A stretch of DNA of 64,000 nt from Plecoglossus altivelis (Eukaryota > Chordata > Actinopteri > Osmeriformes > Plecoglossidae), in NCBI GenBank assembly GCA_036571765.1, contig BROE01000012.1:17162232-17226231 (forward strand), in the 5' to 3' direction. The notes under the pieces were generated by a model that made no database searches, was not told the origin of the DNA, and worked only from the letters and a program-made list of their open reading frames with translations. This document shows, piece by piece, positions 37,001 through 47,100 of the stretch; position 1 is the stretch's first letter; each line of letters begins with the position of its first letter. The position numbers and the translations under genes are program-made.

Positions 37001-38168
37001 AGAGCCTGTGGCAGTAAGTCAGAGCCTGTGGCAGTAAGTCAGAGCCTGTGGCAGTAAGTCAGAGCCTGTGGCGGTAAGTCAGAGCCTGTGGCAGTAAGTC
37101 AGAGCCTGTGGCAGTAAGTCAGAGCCTGTGGCGGTAAGTCAGAGCCTGTGGCAGTAAGTCAGAGCCTGTGGCAGTAAGTCAGAGCCTGTGGCAGTAAGTC
37201 AGAGCCTGTGGCAGTAAGTCAGAGCCTGTGGCAGTCTTTCTTTCTTGTCTTTCTGAGTTTCCATTATTTTGAAGCGTTTCTGGTCTCATCAGATCCAGCT
37301 CTTTCTCCGTCGTTAAAGTTATGGTCATCTCGTCTCTCCTCGCTTATCTCAGAGTTCATTATATAAGCACGTCTATAAGCACAGACAGCACTTCTATAAT
37401 CACAGACAGCACTTCTGAGCACAGACAGCACGTCTATAAGCACAGACAGCACGTCTATAATCACAGACAGCACTTCTATAATCACAGACAGCACGTCTAT
37501 AATCACAGACAGCACGTCTATAATCACAGACAGCACGTCTATAATCACAGACAGCACGTCTATAAGCACAGACAGCACGTCTATAAACACAGACAGCACG
37601 TCTATAATCACAGACAGCACGTCTATAATCACAGACAGCACTTCTGAGCACAGACAGCACGTCTATAATCACAGACAGCACTTCTGAGCACAGACAGCAC
37701 GTCTATAAGAACAGACAGCATGTCTACTGATGCCTCCACCTCAATCCTTCTCCTCATCTCTTTCGTTCCTCTTCTCTCTTCCTCCCTTCTCCTCCTCCTT
37801 CTTTCCTTCCTCCTCCTCTCTTCCTCCCTTCTCCTCTCTTCCTTCTCCTCCTCCTTTCTTCCTTCCTCCTCCTCTCTTCCTTCTCCTCCTCTCTTCCTTC
37901 TCCTCCTCTCTTCCTTCTCCTCCCCTCTTCCTTCTTCTCCTCTCCACTTCCTCCCCTAGTGTTCTTGACAGGAAGTGATCGTATCCCTATCCATGGGATG
38001 GAGAGTCTTCGTATCATCATCCAGTCCACCTCTGCAGAAGAGCATTACCTGCCCGTGGCTCACACCTGCTACAACCTGCTGGACATGCCGCGCTACCAGA
38101 CCAAAGAGACCCTGCGGAGCCGCCTCACCCGAGCTGTGGAGCAGTACGAGGGCTTCAGTCTGGTCTGA
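12899..38168 (+). CDS. herc3: HERC3 E3 ubiquitin ligase, 21 coding exons located
   Basis: Cytoplasmic HECT-type E3 with an N-terminal RCC1 propeller. Exons found: 12899-13115 (ATG; 5' UTR from 12772), 14771-14847, 15023-15244, 15481-15572, 15865-15995, 16269-16426 (near-copy 17593-17749), 18221-18294, 19360-19487, 19631-19690, 25889-26049, 26127-26240, 26914-26937, 28092-28181 (noisy copy 27344-27445), 28732-28902, 29218-29361, 30928-31094, 31973-32039, 32223-32305, 34738-34921, 35616-35718, 37960-38168. Phases agree at every testable junction. Typical HERC3 segments are ACGGQHSLFL, VYISCGEEHTAALTK, DNWWCVLE, AKTTMLQTDAELQMQ, VDAGGVTKEFF and FLTGSDRIPI. The catalytic Cys codon is 38067-38069 (AHTCYNLLDMP) and the protein ends EGFSLV. 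By comparison with the upstream paralogue, exon 2 (between 13115 and 14771) and exons 11-12 (between 19690 and 25889) are missing. These are probably assembly losses, since the rest is intact and conserved. Confidence 0.9.
13550..13870. repeat. TGTAGTGTATCTC minisatellite
   Basis: About nine imperfect copies of a roughly 33-bp unit (TGTAGTGTATCTCTGTAGTG plus AATGTGTG variants) lie in the first coding intron of herc3. A GTGTGGCACC decamer is repeated five times at 13938-13988. This is the interval where the missing exon 2 should be; no matching sequence was seen. Confidence 0.85.
14110..14700. repeat. GA-rich minisatellite
   Basis: Degenerate tandem copies of a TGGAGGGGTGAGAGAGA-type unit with many small indels. 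A long minus-strand open frame across it is a repeat shadow. Confidence 0.8.
15004..15230 (+). repeat. Gene-conversion tract, copy in herc3 exon 4
   Basis: Partner of 1200-1426, with one mismatch in about 227 bp. Exon 4 is 222 nt in both genes and enters and leaves in the same phases. In herc3 the exon end after the tract reads SDQQ, close to SDEKD of other HERC3 proteins. The start CQLFTWGDNSHGQLGLG is also HERC3-like, so herc3 is the likely donor. Confidence 0.8.
15297..15470. repeat. 24-bp minisatellite in herc3 intron 4
   Basis: About seven copies of ACCATAGCAACGACAATGCC plus TGTA lie between exon 4 and exon 5, ending just before the acceptor GTGACTGCAG. Confidence 0.9.
15573..15752. repeat. 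Donor-site-bearing repeat after herc3 exon 5
   Basis: Exon 5 ends CTCACCAAG|GTAACACAC. The following 180 bp contain five or more copies of CACCAAGGTAACACAC or CACAAAGGTAACACAC, so the last exon bases and the donor are repeated in tandem. Confidence 0.8.
16806..17260. other. Assembly gap (455 N)
   Basis: Run of N between the two near-identical blocks that contain herc3 exon 7. Confidence 0.99.
17945..18100 (+). mobile_element. Non-LTR retrotransposon 3' tail
   Basis: The segment includes CCAGGGTGTACCCCGCCTA, TAGGCTCCAG, GTGACCCCTAAA and a terminal GGATGGATGGATG. This is characteristic of the 3' tail of RTE/Rex-like LINEs and their SINEs common in teleosts. A degraded copy lies at about 16625-16790 within the duplicated block. 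No reverse-transcriptase coding part is present. Confidence 0.6.
18322..18533. mobile_element. hAT-type MITE with 8-bp target duplication
   Basis: A 212-bp palindromic element with terminal inverted repeats starting CAGGGGTCTCCAAT and ending ATTGGAGACCCCTG. The 8-bp direct repeat TCCTATTA flanks it at 18314-18321 and 18534-18541. The CAGGGG terminus and 8-bp duplication are hallmarks of hAT elements. There is no coding capacity. It lies in herc3 intron 8, 27 bp after the exon. Confidence 0.9.
18880..19110. repeat. CT-rich CCCCTCTCCTCTGCT array
   Basis: Polypyrimidine tandem repeat in the herc3 intron before exon 9. Open frames on both strands are low complexity. Confidence 0.85.
19735..20990. 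repeat. GCACAGGTTTAGCTGTG minisatellite
   Basis: More than 40 copies of GCACAGGTTTAGCTGTG joined by short variable spacers (TCATCA, TTACAGAGATCACA) begin about 45 bp after herc3 exon 10 (end 19690). It fills part of the interval where exons 11 and 12 are expected. Confidence 0.95.
20991..23700. other. Indel-rich low-confidence intron sequence
   Basis: No credible exon was found. 21595-22140 is a CT-rich block resembling 29670-30240, and 23064-23168 is nearly identical to 30570-30667. 22150-23060 is a decayed array around ATCACATGAGTACTTCTGTC. The stretch looks like a misplaced, unpolished copy of sequence from the 29.6-30.7 kb region plus repeat sequence. CTGCTCGTGTCCCTTCTC at about 23370 faintly resembles the LLVSLL codons of exon 12 in the paralogue but cannot be extended. 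Confidence 0.5.
24365..25888. repeat. Array of acceptor + exon-start copies before herc3 exon 13
   Basis: About 30 tandem copies contain CTCTGCTGTAG followed by ATAACTGGTGGTGTGTG. The last copy is the real acceptor (AG at 25887-25888) plus the first codons of exon 13 (NWWCVL). Every unit therefore carries a plausible 3' splice site and about 17 bases of exon. Indel-rich stretches (24560-24920, 25680-25830) indicate uneven consensus quality. Confidence 0.9.
26255..26600. repeat. 18-bp TGTTACACCTCCTGCATC array
   Basis: About 19 tandem copies of an 18-bp unit start roughly 15 bp after the donor of herc3 exon 14 (end 26240). Because the unit is a multiple of three, several frames stay open; none is a gene. 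Confidence 0.95.
27344..28680. repeat. Duplicated block flanking a gap (herc3 exon 16 twice)
   Basis: Exon 16 and its GGCAGGGACACA repeat occur at 27344-27994 and again at 28092-28680 around a 50-N gap. The second exon copy (28092-28181) reads SSVMLCAYPFILNAQAK as expected for HERC3. The first has about a dozen extra bases in its 5' half, giving ISPVLIAGSRPYPF. The first copy is best read as an unpolished duplicate. Confidence 0.85.
27995..28044. other. Assembly gap (50 N)
   Basis: Run of N between two copies of the herc3 exon 16 region. Confidence 0.99.
29668..30250. repeat. CTCCTCCTGCTCC / CCTCCTCCAGTTCC array
   Basis: Polypyrimidine array in herc3 intron 18. Repeated TCCTCCAG motifs look like 3' splice sites. 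A similar block occurs at 21595-22140. Long open frames here are low complexity. Confidence 0.85.
30680..30927. repeat. CTCTGGTCTCTCTC array ending at herc3 exon 19 acceptor
   Basis: CTCTGGTCTCTCTCCTC and CTCATGTCCC units run directly into the acceptor CTCTCCCCAG of exon 19. The polypyrimidine tract of the splice site is thus part of the array. A comparable CTCTCTCATCTCTCCCC array (31780-31972) runs into the exon 20 acceptor. Confidence 0.85.
31265..31545. repeat. Short direct repeats in herc3 intron 19
   Basis: Four copies of ACAGGAAGTGACGCCAGA (18 bp) occur at 31285-31358. A ~50-bp segment containing TTAGCTTGTAGCGTTAGCG occurs twice at 31438-31535. Confidence 0.75.
32316..32665. repeat. 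15-bp CTAACCCTCTCCTAG array
   Basis: More than 20 copies of CTAACCCTCTCCTAG begin about 10 bp after the donor of herc3 exon 21 (end 32305). Confidence 0.95.
33408..33470 (+). mobile_element. tRNA-derived SINE head
   Basis: CTTAGTGGTTAGAGCACTTG (A-box region) followed 30 bp later by GCAGGTTCAAATACC (B box) is typical of the tRNA-related 5' part of a fish SINE. It runs into a (GT)n tract rather than a recognisable body. It lies in the herc3 intron before exon 22. Confidence 0.6.
33895..34725. repeat. (GT)n-rich intron
   Basis: Long GT-rich microsatellite tract with many interruptions and recurring TACCTAACTGTGTGTG units, ending just before the acceptor of herc3 exon 22. Confidence 0.85.
34922..35090. 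repeat. Donor-proximal repeat after herc3 exon 22
   Basis: The donor GTAAGGCTAGCGC is followed by four degenerate copies of a ~33-bp unit beginning GTAGGCTAGCGCTAATGG, so a donor-like sequence recurs immediately downstream. Confidence 0.75.
35719..37235 (+). repeat. ~75-copy array of a GTAAGT donor
   Basis: The intron after herc3 exon 23 (end 35718) starts with the real donor GTAAGTCAGAGCCTGTGGCA, and this exact 20-bp unit is then repeated about 75 times. Each unit holds GTAAGT, a strong match to the U1 snRNA pairing sequence. Indel-rich copies at 36630-36820 separate two near-perfect blocks. Confidence 0.97.
37360..37720. repeat. CAGCACGTCTATAATCACAGA minisatellite (21-bp unit)
   Basis: About 16 copies of a 21-bp unit in the last intron of herc3, followed by a CT-rich tract (37735-37956) that forms the pyrimidine tract of the final acceptor. 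Confidence 0.9.
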
Positions 38169-41100
38169 TGGGGACAGCGCCCCCCACAGGGTGGGAGGAA
38201 GGGTGTCGTGTTGTGTGGAGGGAGGGAGCGAAGGAGGAGACAAGGGGGAGGGAGCGAAGGAGGAGAAAGGGGGGAAGGGAGGGAGGGAGCAAGGGAGGAA
38301 GAGAGGACAAGGGGGAAGGGGAGGTAGTGAGGAGGGAGGGAGCAAGGGGAAGGGGACGAGGGAGGGGGAGGGAGGGAGAAGGGGGTGATCGGGAACAAGG
38401 GGAAGCGGAGGGACAGAGGGAGGGAGTGAGGAGCAAGGGGGCAAGGGAGGGAGCACGGGGAAGGGAGGGGAAGGGGGATGAGAGGAGGAAGCAAGGGGGG
38501 GAGGGAGGGAGTCCAAAGATAAGGCACTTTATTAAAGATAGAGGGATTAGGGAATTATTTTTGTTCTCATAAGATTATGTAAAATCTGACGTTGGAGATT
38601 AGCTAAATGAAAAATTATCCAGCAAGCACATATACTTACCATTGACCATAACCTACTGGCAGATCATTATTTTAATAACCATAACCTACCGGCAGACCAT
38701 TATTTTAATAACCAAGAACATTCAGGCAGATCATTATTTTATTATAATTAGCTTTAGCCTTGCAGAGATCATTTCTAGAAGAGAGGGAGGACAGGGGGAC
38801 ATGGGGTTTAAAGTATTTTTTGAACGCATCCAGATTTTCTATTGGATTCATAAAGAGTTTGAATCTACTTTAACTTTATGTAAATACTTTGACCAAGTTT
38901 TCAATTAAACCTTTTTGTTGTTGTTGCTTTAAGATAATTTATTGAATATTATTATTTCTGTGAAAGCTATCTTTTTAGGGGGAGATAATTATTCTAGTGG
39001 AATGTAGATAAATTCTTGTCGACATATGCTTTACTCTTACATTAAACTACAACCCTGATCTTCGCTTCTGCCCCTCCCCTGCTTCTGCGGCGGGTTAGTC
39101 TGTTTCTGCGATGGTGGAGGTCGGTTTAGAAACAGCGAGAGCAGCGAGCACTCTAATCCAGGACGAGATAAATAAACACCGTTCTCATGTTTAATCCCCT
39201 AACTCACGTGCACATCGAGAGATGGAAATATCAGATGAAACAAACGCCCCGTTAAACTACAGTGAACAACAAAGTGACCTTTGGAGAAATGTGTCTGTTA
39301 AGGGTTAACGTGCTTTTGCAATCGGACATAATAGTTTTGCATGTCGCCTGTTTGTGCGCGCTCATGTTGGCAGAGGTCACGCAAATGCTTGCTCGTCCAT
39401 TATATCTAAACAAACAAACAAAAAAAAGATACTAATCCCAATGATTTTGATCCCACAGACCCAGAGTTTCAGACTGGGATCATATAATCCCAGACTGTAC
39501 ATTAGGATATTAGTGGGTAATGGATAGGTAATGATAAATTGTCTAGCGGAACAGACGAATGACTAATCTATTTCAGTGGATACTTTACCGACCTAATAAC
39601 GAGGGCTCCTATTTGTTCAGACGGATGGGTTCGATTTTCTTGGTTTAATTGGCTATAACGACCAGATCCGCTCGGGACATCTAATTAGCAATAAGGAGTC
39701 ACGCTCCGGCCGATAGCGTTGCCATGACGACCCGTCCCGTTCTAAAGGTCATCAGAATGTTGAGGTGTTCCGCCCACGCGCCAGCAGAGTCTACATGGTC
39801 AAGCAGCTGTCCTTTGGTCTCTTATTTTCGGTCGGTCAGTCGGTATTCATTTAAACCCGGTGTTGTTTTTGACAGGTGATTATGTTTGTTTGTAGCCATT
39901 TTGATTAGATTAACTCTATTCTCAGGCTGGCCCGTAAGCATCAACCAGAGAACGATGTTTTAATACGTCGCACGGTGTGAAACTGTAAAGATGCACGTGT
40001 TTGAAATTCAGTTTAGTTATCAAGACCTCGAGCGTTCTGAGTTTAGTTTAGCGTGCTTCACCGTCTCCCTGCATCCCTCCCGGTATTATTACGTCATGAG
40101 GATATCGTTACATATTCCTTTTTACGGTGTTGTTTTCCCAACTGGAAATCTGTGTTCGAGAAGAAGAGATTTCTGATCATAATTCCAACCAGTCTTGTCT
40201 CTTGGTCAATGTATGCAATCTCAAGGGCTTTTTAGTGGCTGTAACTGGCTTGTTCCAATTATATATTTACTTTTGTACCTTTTTAAATGGATGACATTAT
40301 TTGTCCTTATATTTTTTTTTCCTGAGCAAATAAAATTCAATTTCACCTCGTAGCACCATGTCGTGTTTTAGTGAAATGTGACGTAACGTAAGTAAACTCA
40401 AATTGAAGGTGAATTAAGCAACAACCACGAAGTCAGTAAAAACACGTCTGGTTTTATATCATATATACAAAATACAAATACAATTAATGTACTAAAATGT
40501 ACACACCCAAATTCGTAATGTCCACCAGTGTTTACATTCAATAAAAACGAAAGTCACACTGTTTAAAAACTATCCATTTTGGAAACAAACAAAAAAGATG
40601 TACTTGCTTCTCTTGCAATGCAAACACAGATTACGATCTATATTGACAGAAAAAGACAGAAGATAAGAACATCACATCCGGCTTCAGGACCAGAGATCGT
40701 TAACAGCCCCTTAAAACATTCTTAGAAAGAAAACAGACTTTACACAAAGAGAAAGGAACAGGAAGTCGAACGCGTAACCTTAGCAACCGGTGATCACAGG
40801 AATCAAGCTATGATAATGTATACATCGATGCGCTATGCTATTTTGGTATGAAATCTGTCATCCAAGTCATTGTCTTGGATGGCACTCGTCCTACAAGACT
40901 ACTTGTTCTGCATTCTTCTACAAATAAATGCTCCCCTTAATTTTTTTTAGATGTAAAAAAAATACGTTTTTTAAAAGTAAAGAAACACGCATTAATGTCA
41001 CTAATGTTATGTTTCCTCGGTTAAACATGATTTCAAGTTTAACAGTTAAATTTGTTCTGATTGTAACTGTCTGTCTTACAAAACTATGCAACTATGCCAC

Positions 41101-41680
41101 TAATATCTTTGATTACAAAATCTGTAAAGAATCTGATTTATACATATTAAGAGTCAAATCCAAAACCCTCAAGAAAAATAAACATTCTCTCTGCTCCGAT
41201 GGAAAAACTATCAGCAACAATTAAAACATTCATAGGATGAAAATAAATAATACAAAACACTTTTGTGAGTTGCAAATCAAATCAACTGATGTTTCGTCCA
41301 GATTGCTGTCCAACTGACACATTTTGATCGCCAAGACGGCAGCCATTTTGAAAGGGGCATCTCTGTTTGAGAGTTGGAATCAGCATCATGGAGACTGCTC
41401 TTCATCACTTCCTGTCAAGTTACATCACTTCCTGTCAGGACATCTAACCAGACTCCTTGTTCCCAGAGAGGGAAACCATGGAGATTTCCACGTACGGATC
41501 AGCCACAGCTAACGGGCTGGTCAAGCCAAACGTGTGAACGACACAGATGGCAGGAGAGAAAAGGGAAGGGAGGGAGAAAAGAAAATATGTTGAACGTTTT
41601 CTGTATGGAGGGTTGGTATGGGGGGTTGGTATGGGGTGGTCCATCTCAGAGCCTTAGTCTCTGTGGTTGCTTATCCGTGT
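38169..41680. other. Convergent 3' flanks of herc3 and fam13a
   Basis: No gene was recognised. 38205-38515 is a GA-rich array directly after the herc3 stop. Possible plus-strand poly(A) signals are ATTAAA at 38531 and AATAAA at about 40329, the latter in a T-rich context. Sequence from about 40430 to 41680 is AT-rich and probably 3' UTR of fam13a on the minus strand, but no canonical minus-strand AATAAA was found. Small open frames here are unsupported. Confidence 0.5.
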
Positions 41681-44114
41681 TTAGATGACCTTGGAAGAGT
41701 CTCTCTTGCTGATCAACACTTCCAGCAGTCGGAGCTTGGCCTTCACATGCTTGTACGCATTGTACTCCACAGTCAACGGGGAACGGTCTTCCTTCTGGAC
41801 GTTTCTATGGAGTCAAAGAGGAGGGTCGTCAGAACAAACAAACGCTGACAAAATGTCCGACGTTACGGATACTGCAGCGCAACCCAACCACAGGAAATAC
41901 GAGTTTCACAACCTTGATGCCTTGCCAGCTAACCTGATGCAGCAAGGAGCCTGCCAGCTACATCAAAATGCTTTTCCTCTCATCCTCACCTTCCGTTCTG
42001 CCTGAAGAACTGGTCCTCGAACTCTCGGAGGGTTTTGCGTATCCTCTTCTTCTCCTCTCTGGCCTCCTGCAGCTGCTCCACAAGCTCCTCCCTGGTGGAG
42101 AGACGTGTTAGAGCGTTGGGAGGTTGGGAAGTTCAAAACAAACGCAACGACGACAACAACCTCTCAAACGACAACAATGCGGACGTTCTCAGTTGTAAAT
42201 GAGATACGTTCAAGAACAACTTCAAATGCAATCATTCCTCGACACTTTGTTTTTCGTCCGTACTCTAGTTATAATAGTCAGGAAAGAGGGAGTACTGTGC
42301 TTGTTCTGTGCTTGTATATCTTGCATGGCGAATAAAACCGATTCTGATTCTGAATAAAGACAAGGGGCGTTGAACCCTGCTCCATCACACCTGATTGCGA
42401 ATGAGTGGGTCGTTACCTGACTTGATAACGACACACATTACAATCAGGTGAGACGGAGCAGAGAAACATCTAGAACGTGTAGGACAGGAGGTCACGAGGA
42501 CCACGGGCAGATCAGATGAGAGTGTGTGGCGTTGCTTACATGGTGGCAGAGTGCAGGTTGGACAGCCTCATGTCTGTGGTGCTTTTGGAGGGCGACAGCT
42601 CGTCCACTGGGGAGATGAAACCATCCTCCTCGAGCTGTTCCAGGAACCCCAACATTCTGAGGTCAGGACGCTCGCTCACGCAACACGGAGGCTTGAAATC
42701 CCCTTCATCCTCGGAGCCGTCTTCCTCTTCCTGAGGAAGCAGAGAGGGGGTTAGAGTGGGGCAGCAGGGGAGAGAGTTCCCCCTGTCCTGGGGGAGAGAG
42801 GGCCCCCTGTCCTGGGGGGAGAGGGCCCCCTGTGCTGGGGTCCAGCCTGGCCTCCAGGGGAAGTGAGAGCATCACAGCTTGTTAGTTAGTTGCTAGCCTG
42901 TGTACTGGCCGGCCCTCAACTTTACAGCTCATTGCGATTCCGTCACGGCACAGCTGTTGGATTGGTGCGTTCGTGTTTGATTCGTTTATTTGTTGCAGGC
43001 ACGGTACCTGTGTTTTGAGAGGGCATATCGAGGAACACATCTGGGCCACACGTAGCTTCCCTCCCCCCCCACCCACACACACTCTTGCAACCAATCAGAT
43101 TGAAGTCGCAGAGATAATGGAGGCACCCGGAAACAGTTCTTGTGTCTACAGGTTTGCACACAGAGCTAAAGTGCAGTGGTCCAATCAGTACGTCTTGATC
43201 AGGCTGGCGTGAGGGGGAGGGTGATTGGAGGATGGGAGATGGGGGCGGGATTAGGAAGCCTGCACAATCATTGGTCGGTTTTGGAGCCAAGGCACGGGCT
43301 CTTCACCTTGATGTCGTCGAAGAAGAGAGCGGGAACACCCTCTATTATAGGCTGTAGCTGGGGGCCCCTGCGCTTGCTGGATGGGGAACCCTGTAGCGTG
43401 GGTCAACAAGGACGCGTTACCACTATAGGACTGATCCCAGAACAGTCAAACAGCATAGACCACTGTAGGACTGACCTCAGAACAGTCAAACACAGCATAG
43501 ACCACTATAGGATTGACCTCAGAACAGTTAAACACAGCATAGCACTGGTCAGCTAGACGCCATTTTGTTCTGAGTCAATGTCCTTGCGTAATTTAAAACC
43601 TCTGGAACACCAGATGACTGCGTTTTAACAAAGTACACAGACGTAACTGTACACTTCTGGACATAGTGCTGGATGGTCCTTGTGTAATACGGATTAAAGA
43701 TAGCATATTATATAACGCAAACACCACAGCAGGCCCAGAATAAAACCCCTAGATTATGTTCTCATAATGTTTGCTCCATCAAATAACCATAACTCAACTG
43801 GCTGAAACATACGCTGATGACATTTCATACTTCTCACGCAATATAAATGTGTTAAACTGAGGAAGATATTCCAACCCTGTGATGTTTGAATGGGCGTTAT
43901 TCCAATATCTTTTTATGTTATTTATTTATTCCAATATCTTTTTATCTTATTTATTTATTCCAATATCTTTTTATGTTATTTATTTATTCCAATATCTTCT
44001 TTTTAAACTCTAGTGAGAATTCTTTTTATTTCAGTCCAGTCATCCCAGATTATCTCCCATAATAGATGATAATGTGACTTTTTCGAAACGTTTTCGTGAC
44101 CGTGTGTTGTGTGT

Positions 44115-44147
<33 letters not shown>

Positions 44148-47100
44148 CCAGATGAAACAGATGTGACCCTAGATACTAACGTCTGATCCGCTGTAAAGAC
44201 CTGTTGATGCTTTGAGCCGCTGATGCGAATTAAGAGCATTAGCATCGAGGCTAACTAGCCAACGAGGAAAACTCGTCAACTAATACTGTGGCCGCAGCGG
44301 CTGATGCTAACGCTAATGCTGACCTAAGCGCTACGGGAGATTGCGTACCCAGACGAGCTTAGGCCATCTGACGTCTGTGCTTAATGCTAACACTGCAGGT
44401 GACCTTCTGTCACCTGGGAGCTGCGTGGAGACAGACTGGCTCCTTTATTTTTGCGTGGGTAGATCGCAGGCTGTACTTACGATGACAGGGATGGCGGAAG
44501 CTCGGCAGAGAATCTGTTTGACTAGCCGGTATCGATCATACAGCGGTTTCATGATCAGTCTCTCGCTCTTGGTGATCTGGGGAGAGAGAGAGAAGCCCCG
44601 TGTTTGTTATTATTTGACACCACAAAAACATAGTTATTATCGCAGCAAGTTAGTATTTGTTGATAGTTGAGAGATGTTCTTTTACGATGTTACTTTACAA
44701 CCAACCGGAAATACAGTTTGAATAACTCTACCCATTTCTGATCGTCTCCTGCGGTACTTTCTCGAAGCACTATTTGTCGCTTTAGGTCAAATCGTCAATC
44801 GTCTGCCGAATGATATCATATAAATGTAATGTAAAAAGGCACGGCTAGCCACGAGATCTACGTCATTTGTACTCCTCTCCGGAGCAGTCAGGGCTGAGGT
44901 AGAGGTCTGACGTGAACACTAGCGACAGATGACCTAGATGCTTCTAATGTGGTCTGTTTTCAAGAGCAGTAAAGAGAAGTTTCTGGCCTTAAACCATGAC
45001 AGCATCTAAGGTGAGCGAGTGGTCACCTACACTCACTGGTTAATTACGCAATTGGAGAGAGAGACGAAAAACACGCAATTATTCCAATGATTTGTGCGCT
45101 CGCTTCAAACGGAGTCGGTGTCAGATCAGGTCTAAAGAGACGCTTTTGTTTTGGGGTTTTCAGCCGAGGTCTGGTCTAACTTGAGGAATTCATTATGGCG
45201 GAATGATAAGGGCATGTCTCTAACCCAAACCACATATTTTCTTCACTGAAGGTCGACTTTTCACAGGACATTCACTGTGCTCTGAGATGAGTCATAACAC
45301 ACACACACATGGCCTGTTCTACTCTTCAGTTGTGATCTAGATCAGTATCTATCAGGATCGGAAGTGTGTGTGTGCGTGTGTGCAGTGTGTATGTGCAGTG
45401 TGTGCGTGTGTGTGTGTGTGTGTGCAGTGTGTGTGTATGTGCAGTGTGTGTATGTGCAGTGTGTGTGTGCAGTGTGTGTATGTGCAGTGTGTGTGTATGT
45501 GCAGTGTGTGTATGTGCAGTGTGTGTATGTGTAGTGCGTGTGTGTGTGTGTGTGCTAACTCACCGGTCGTCCATGGATGCCCTCGTAGTAGAGGAGAGCC
45601 TTCTGGAGCGCCACTTTCTCTGCGCCGATCTGCTCACGTGTCATATCCTGTCAGAGAACAGGAAGTCAGTCCTCTACACCCTCAGGTACTCTCAGGTATC
45701 CTCAGGTACACCTGCTGTCTGATTCTCAGGTCATCTGGTTACAACTCAGAAAAAGAAGTTTCATGGCTGATCATGTTGGACGTTAACAGGTATCATTTTT
45801 CTTTTTAATGCTGTTTTTCTTGGTTTATTTTTGTTCTTTTTTCCACACATTGATGATTTTTTCCAGTTTGTTTTTCTTTTTTTTTTGTCCGTATAGTTAG
45901 AACTGATGGAAGAGCAGCCGCTGTGTGGTTTTTCTAATCAAATCACCTTGATATCCTCAGGACGTCCAACCTCTTCCCTCTTCTCCTGCAGCCGAATCTG
46001 CACGGCCCCCAGAGTGGCCTCCACGGGGGGCTGGGGGGGACGCTCCTGGGGGGGCTTCTTCTCCAGCTGGGAGCCGAAACTCTTGGGGAGGGTGTTGCTC
46101 CGCTGGCGGGTCAGGGGGGGCAGATCCTCTTCGGACTTCATCAGCCTGCTCTCCTTGGGGGGGAAGGGGGAGGGGAAGGAGGGGGAAGGGGAAAGGGAGG
46201 GTGGAGAGGGGGGGGAGGGAGGGAGGGGAGGGAGAAGGGGAGGAGGGGAGGGACGAAGGGGAGGAGGGAGGCAGGGAGAGGGGGAGGGGGGAGGAAGGAA
46301 GAGGGGATGGGGGAGAGGAGGCGCAGAGAGGGAAAGAGGGAGGGAGAGAGGGGAGAGAGGAAAAAGGGGGAGGGAAAGGAGAGGGAGGGAGGGGAGGAGA
46401 GAGGGAAAGAGGAGGGGGTAGGAGGAGAGGGAAGACGGTAGAGTAACCCACAGACTCTATGATTTTAATTTCAGTTCTTCAACCAGTCATATTGTCTAAC
46501 TTCAATCTCTTCAGTAAGTGAATAATAACTCAGTGAAGACTTCACTGCTCACCTTTCAGGTCCTTTCTCAGTTTGGCCAGTTCATTCATCCATCTGAGAA
46601 CCTCTGGGTTGCCTGCCTTGTCGCTGTGAGACGGCTGTCAACAACAACAACAACAAACATAACGTCATTCACCCGTTCAAATCACAACAACAACAAACAT
46701 AACGTCATTCACCCGTTCAAATCACAACAACAACAAACATAACGTCATTCACCCGTTCAAATCACAACAACAACAAACATAACGTCATTCACCCGTTCAA
46801 ATCACAACAACAACAACAAACATAACAACATTCACCCGTTCAAATCACAACAACAACAACAAACATAACGTCATTCGCCCGTTCAAATCAACAGCAGCCT
46901 TCATTGTTCTCGTTCAAGAACGTCAGAAGTTGTACGAATCGACCCAGTTTCCTGACATTTGCTCCAGAATCATATGACTCATTAGCAATATGACTGATCT
47001 TGTTTACGGCCAAGCGAGGCCAAGCGAGGCCAACCAAGCGAGTGGAATTAGATTTAGTTTGTTAAGAATCCCTTATTTATGTCAGATAGTTTTTCTTTCT

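Noticed and set aside
35719..37235. CRISPR-like array of direct repeats
   Set aside because: The 20-bp units are contiguous with no unique spacers, and the context is a vertebrate intron.
39991..40176. Small open frames in the herc3-fam13a intergenic region
   Set aside because: Short, without codon bias, homology, or splice context; probably UTR or intergenic sequence.
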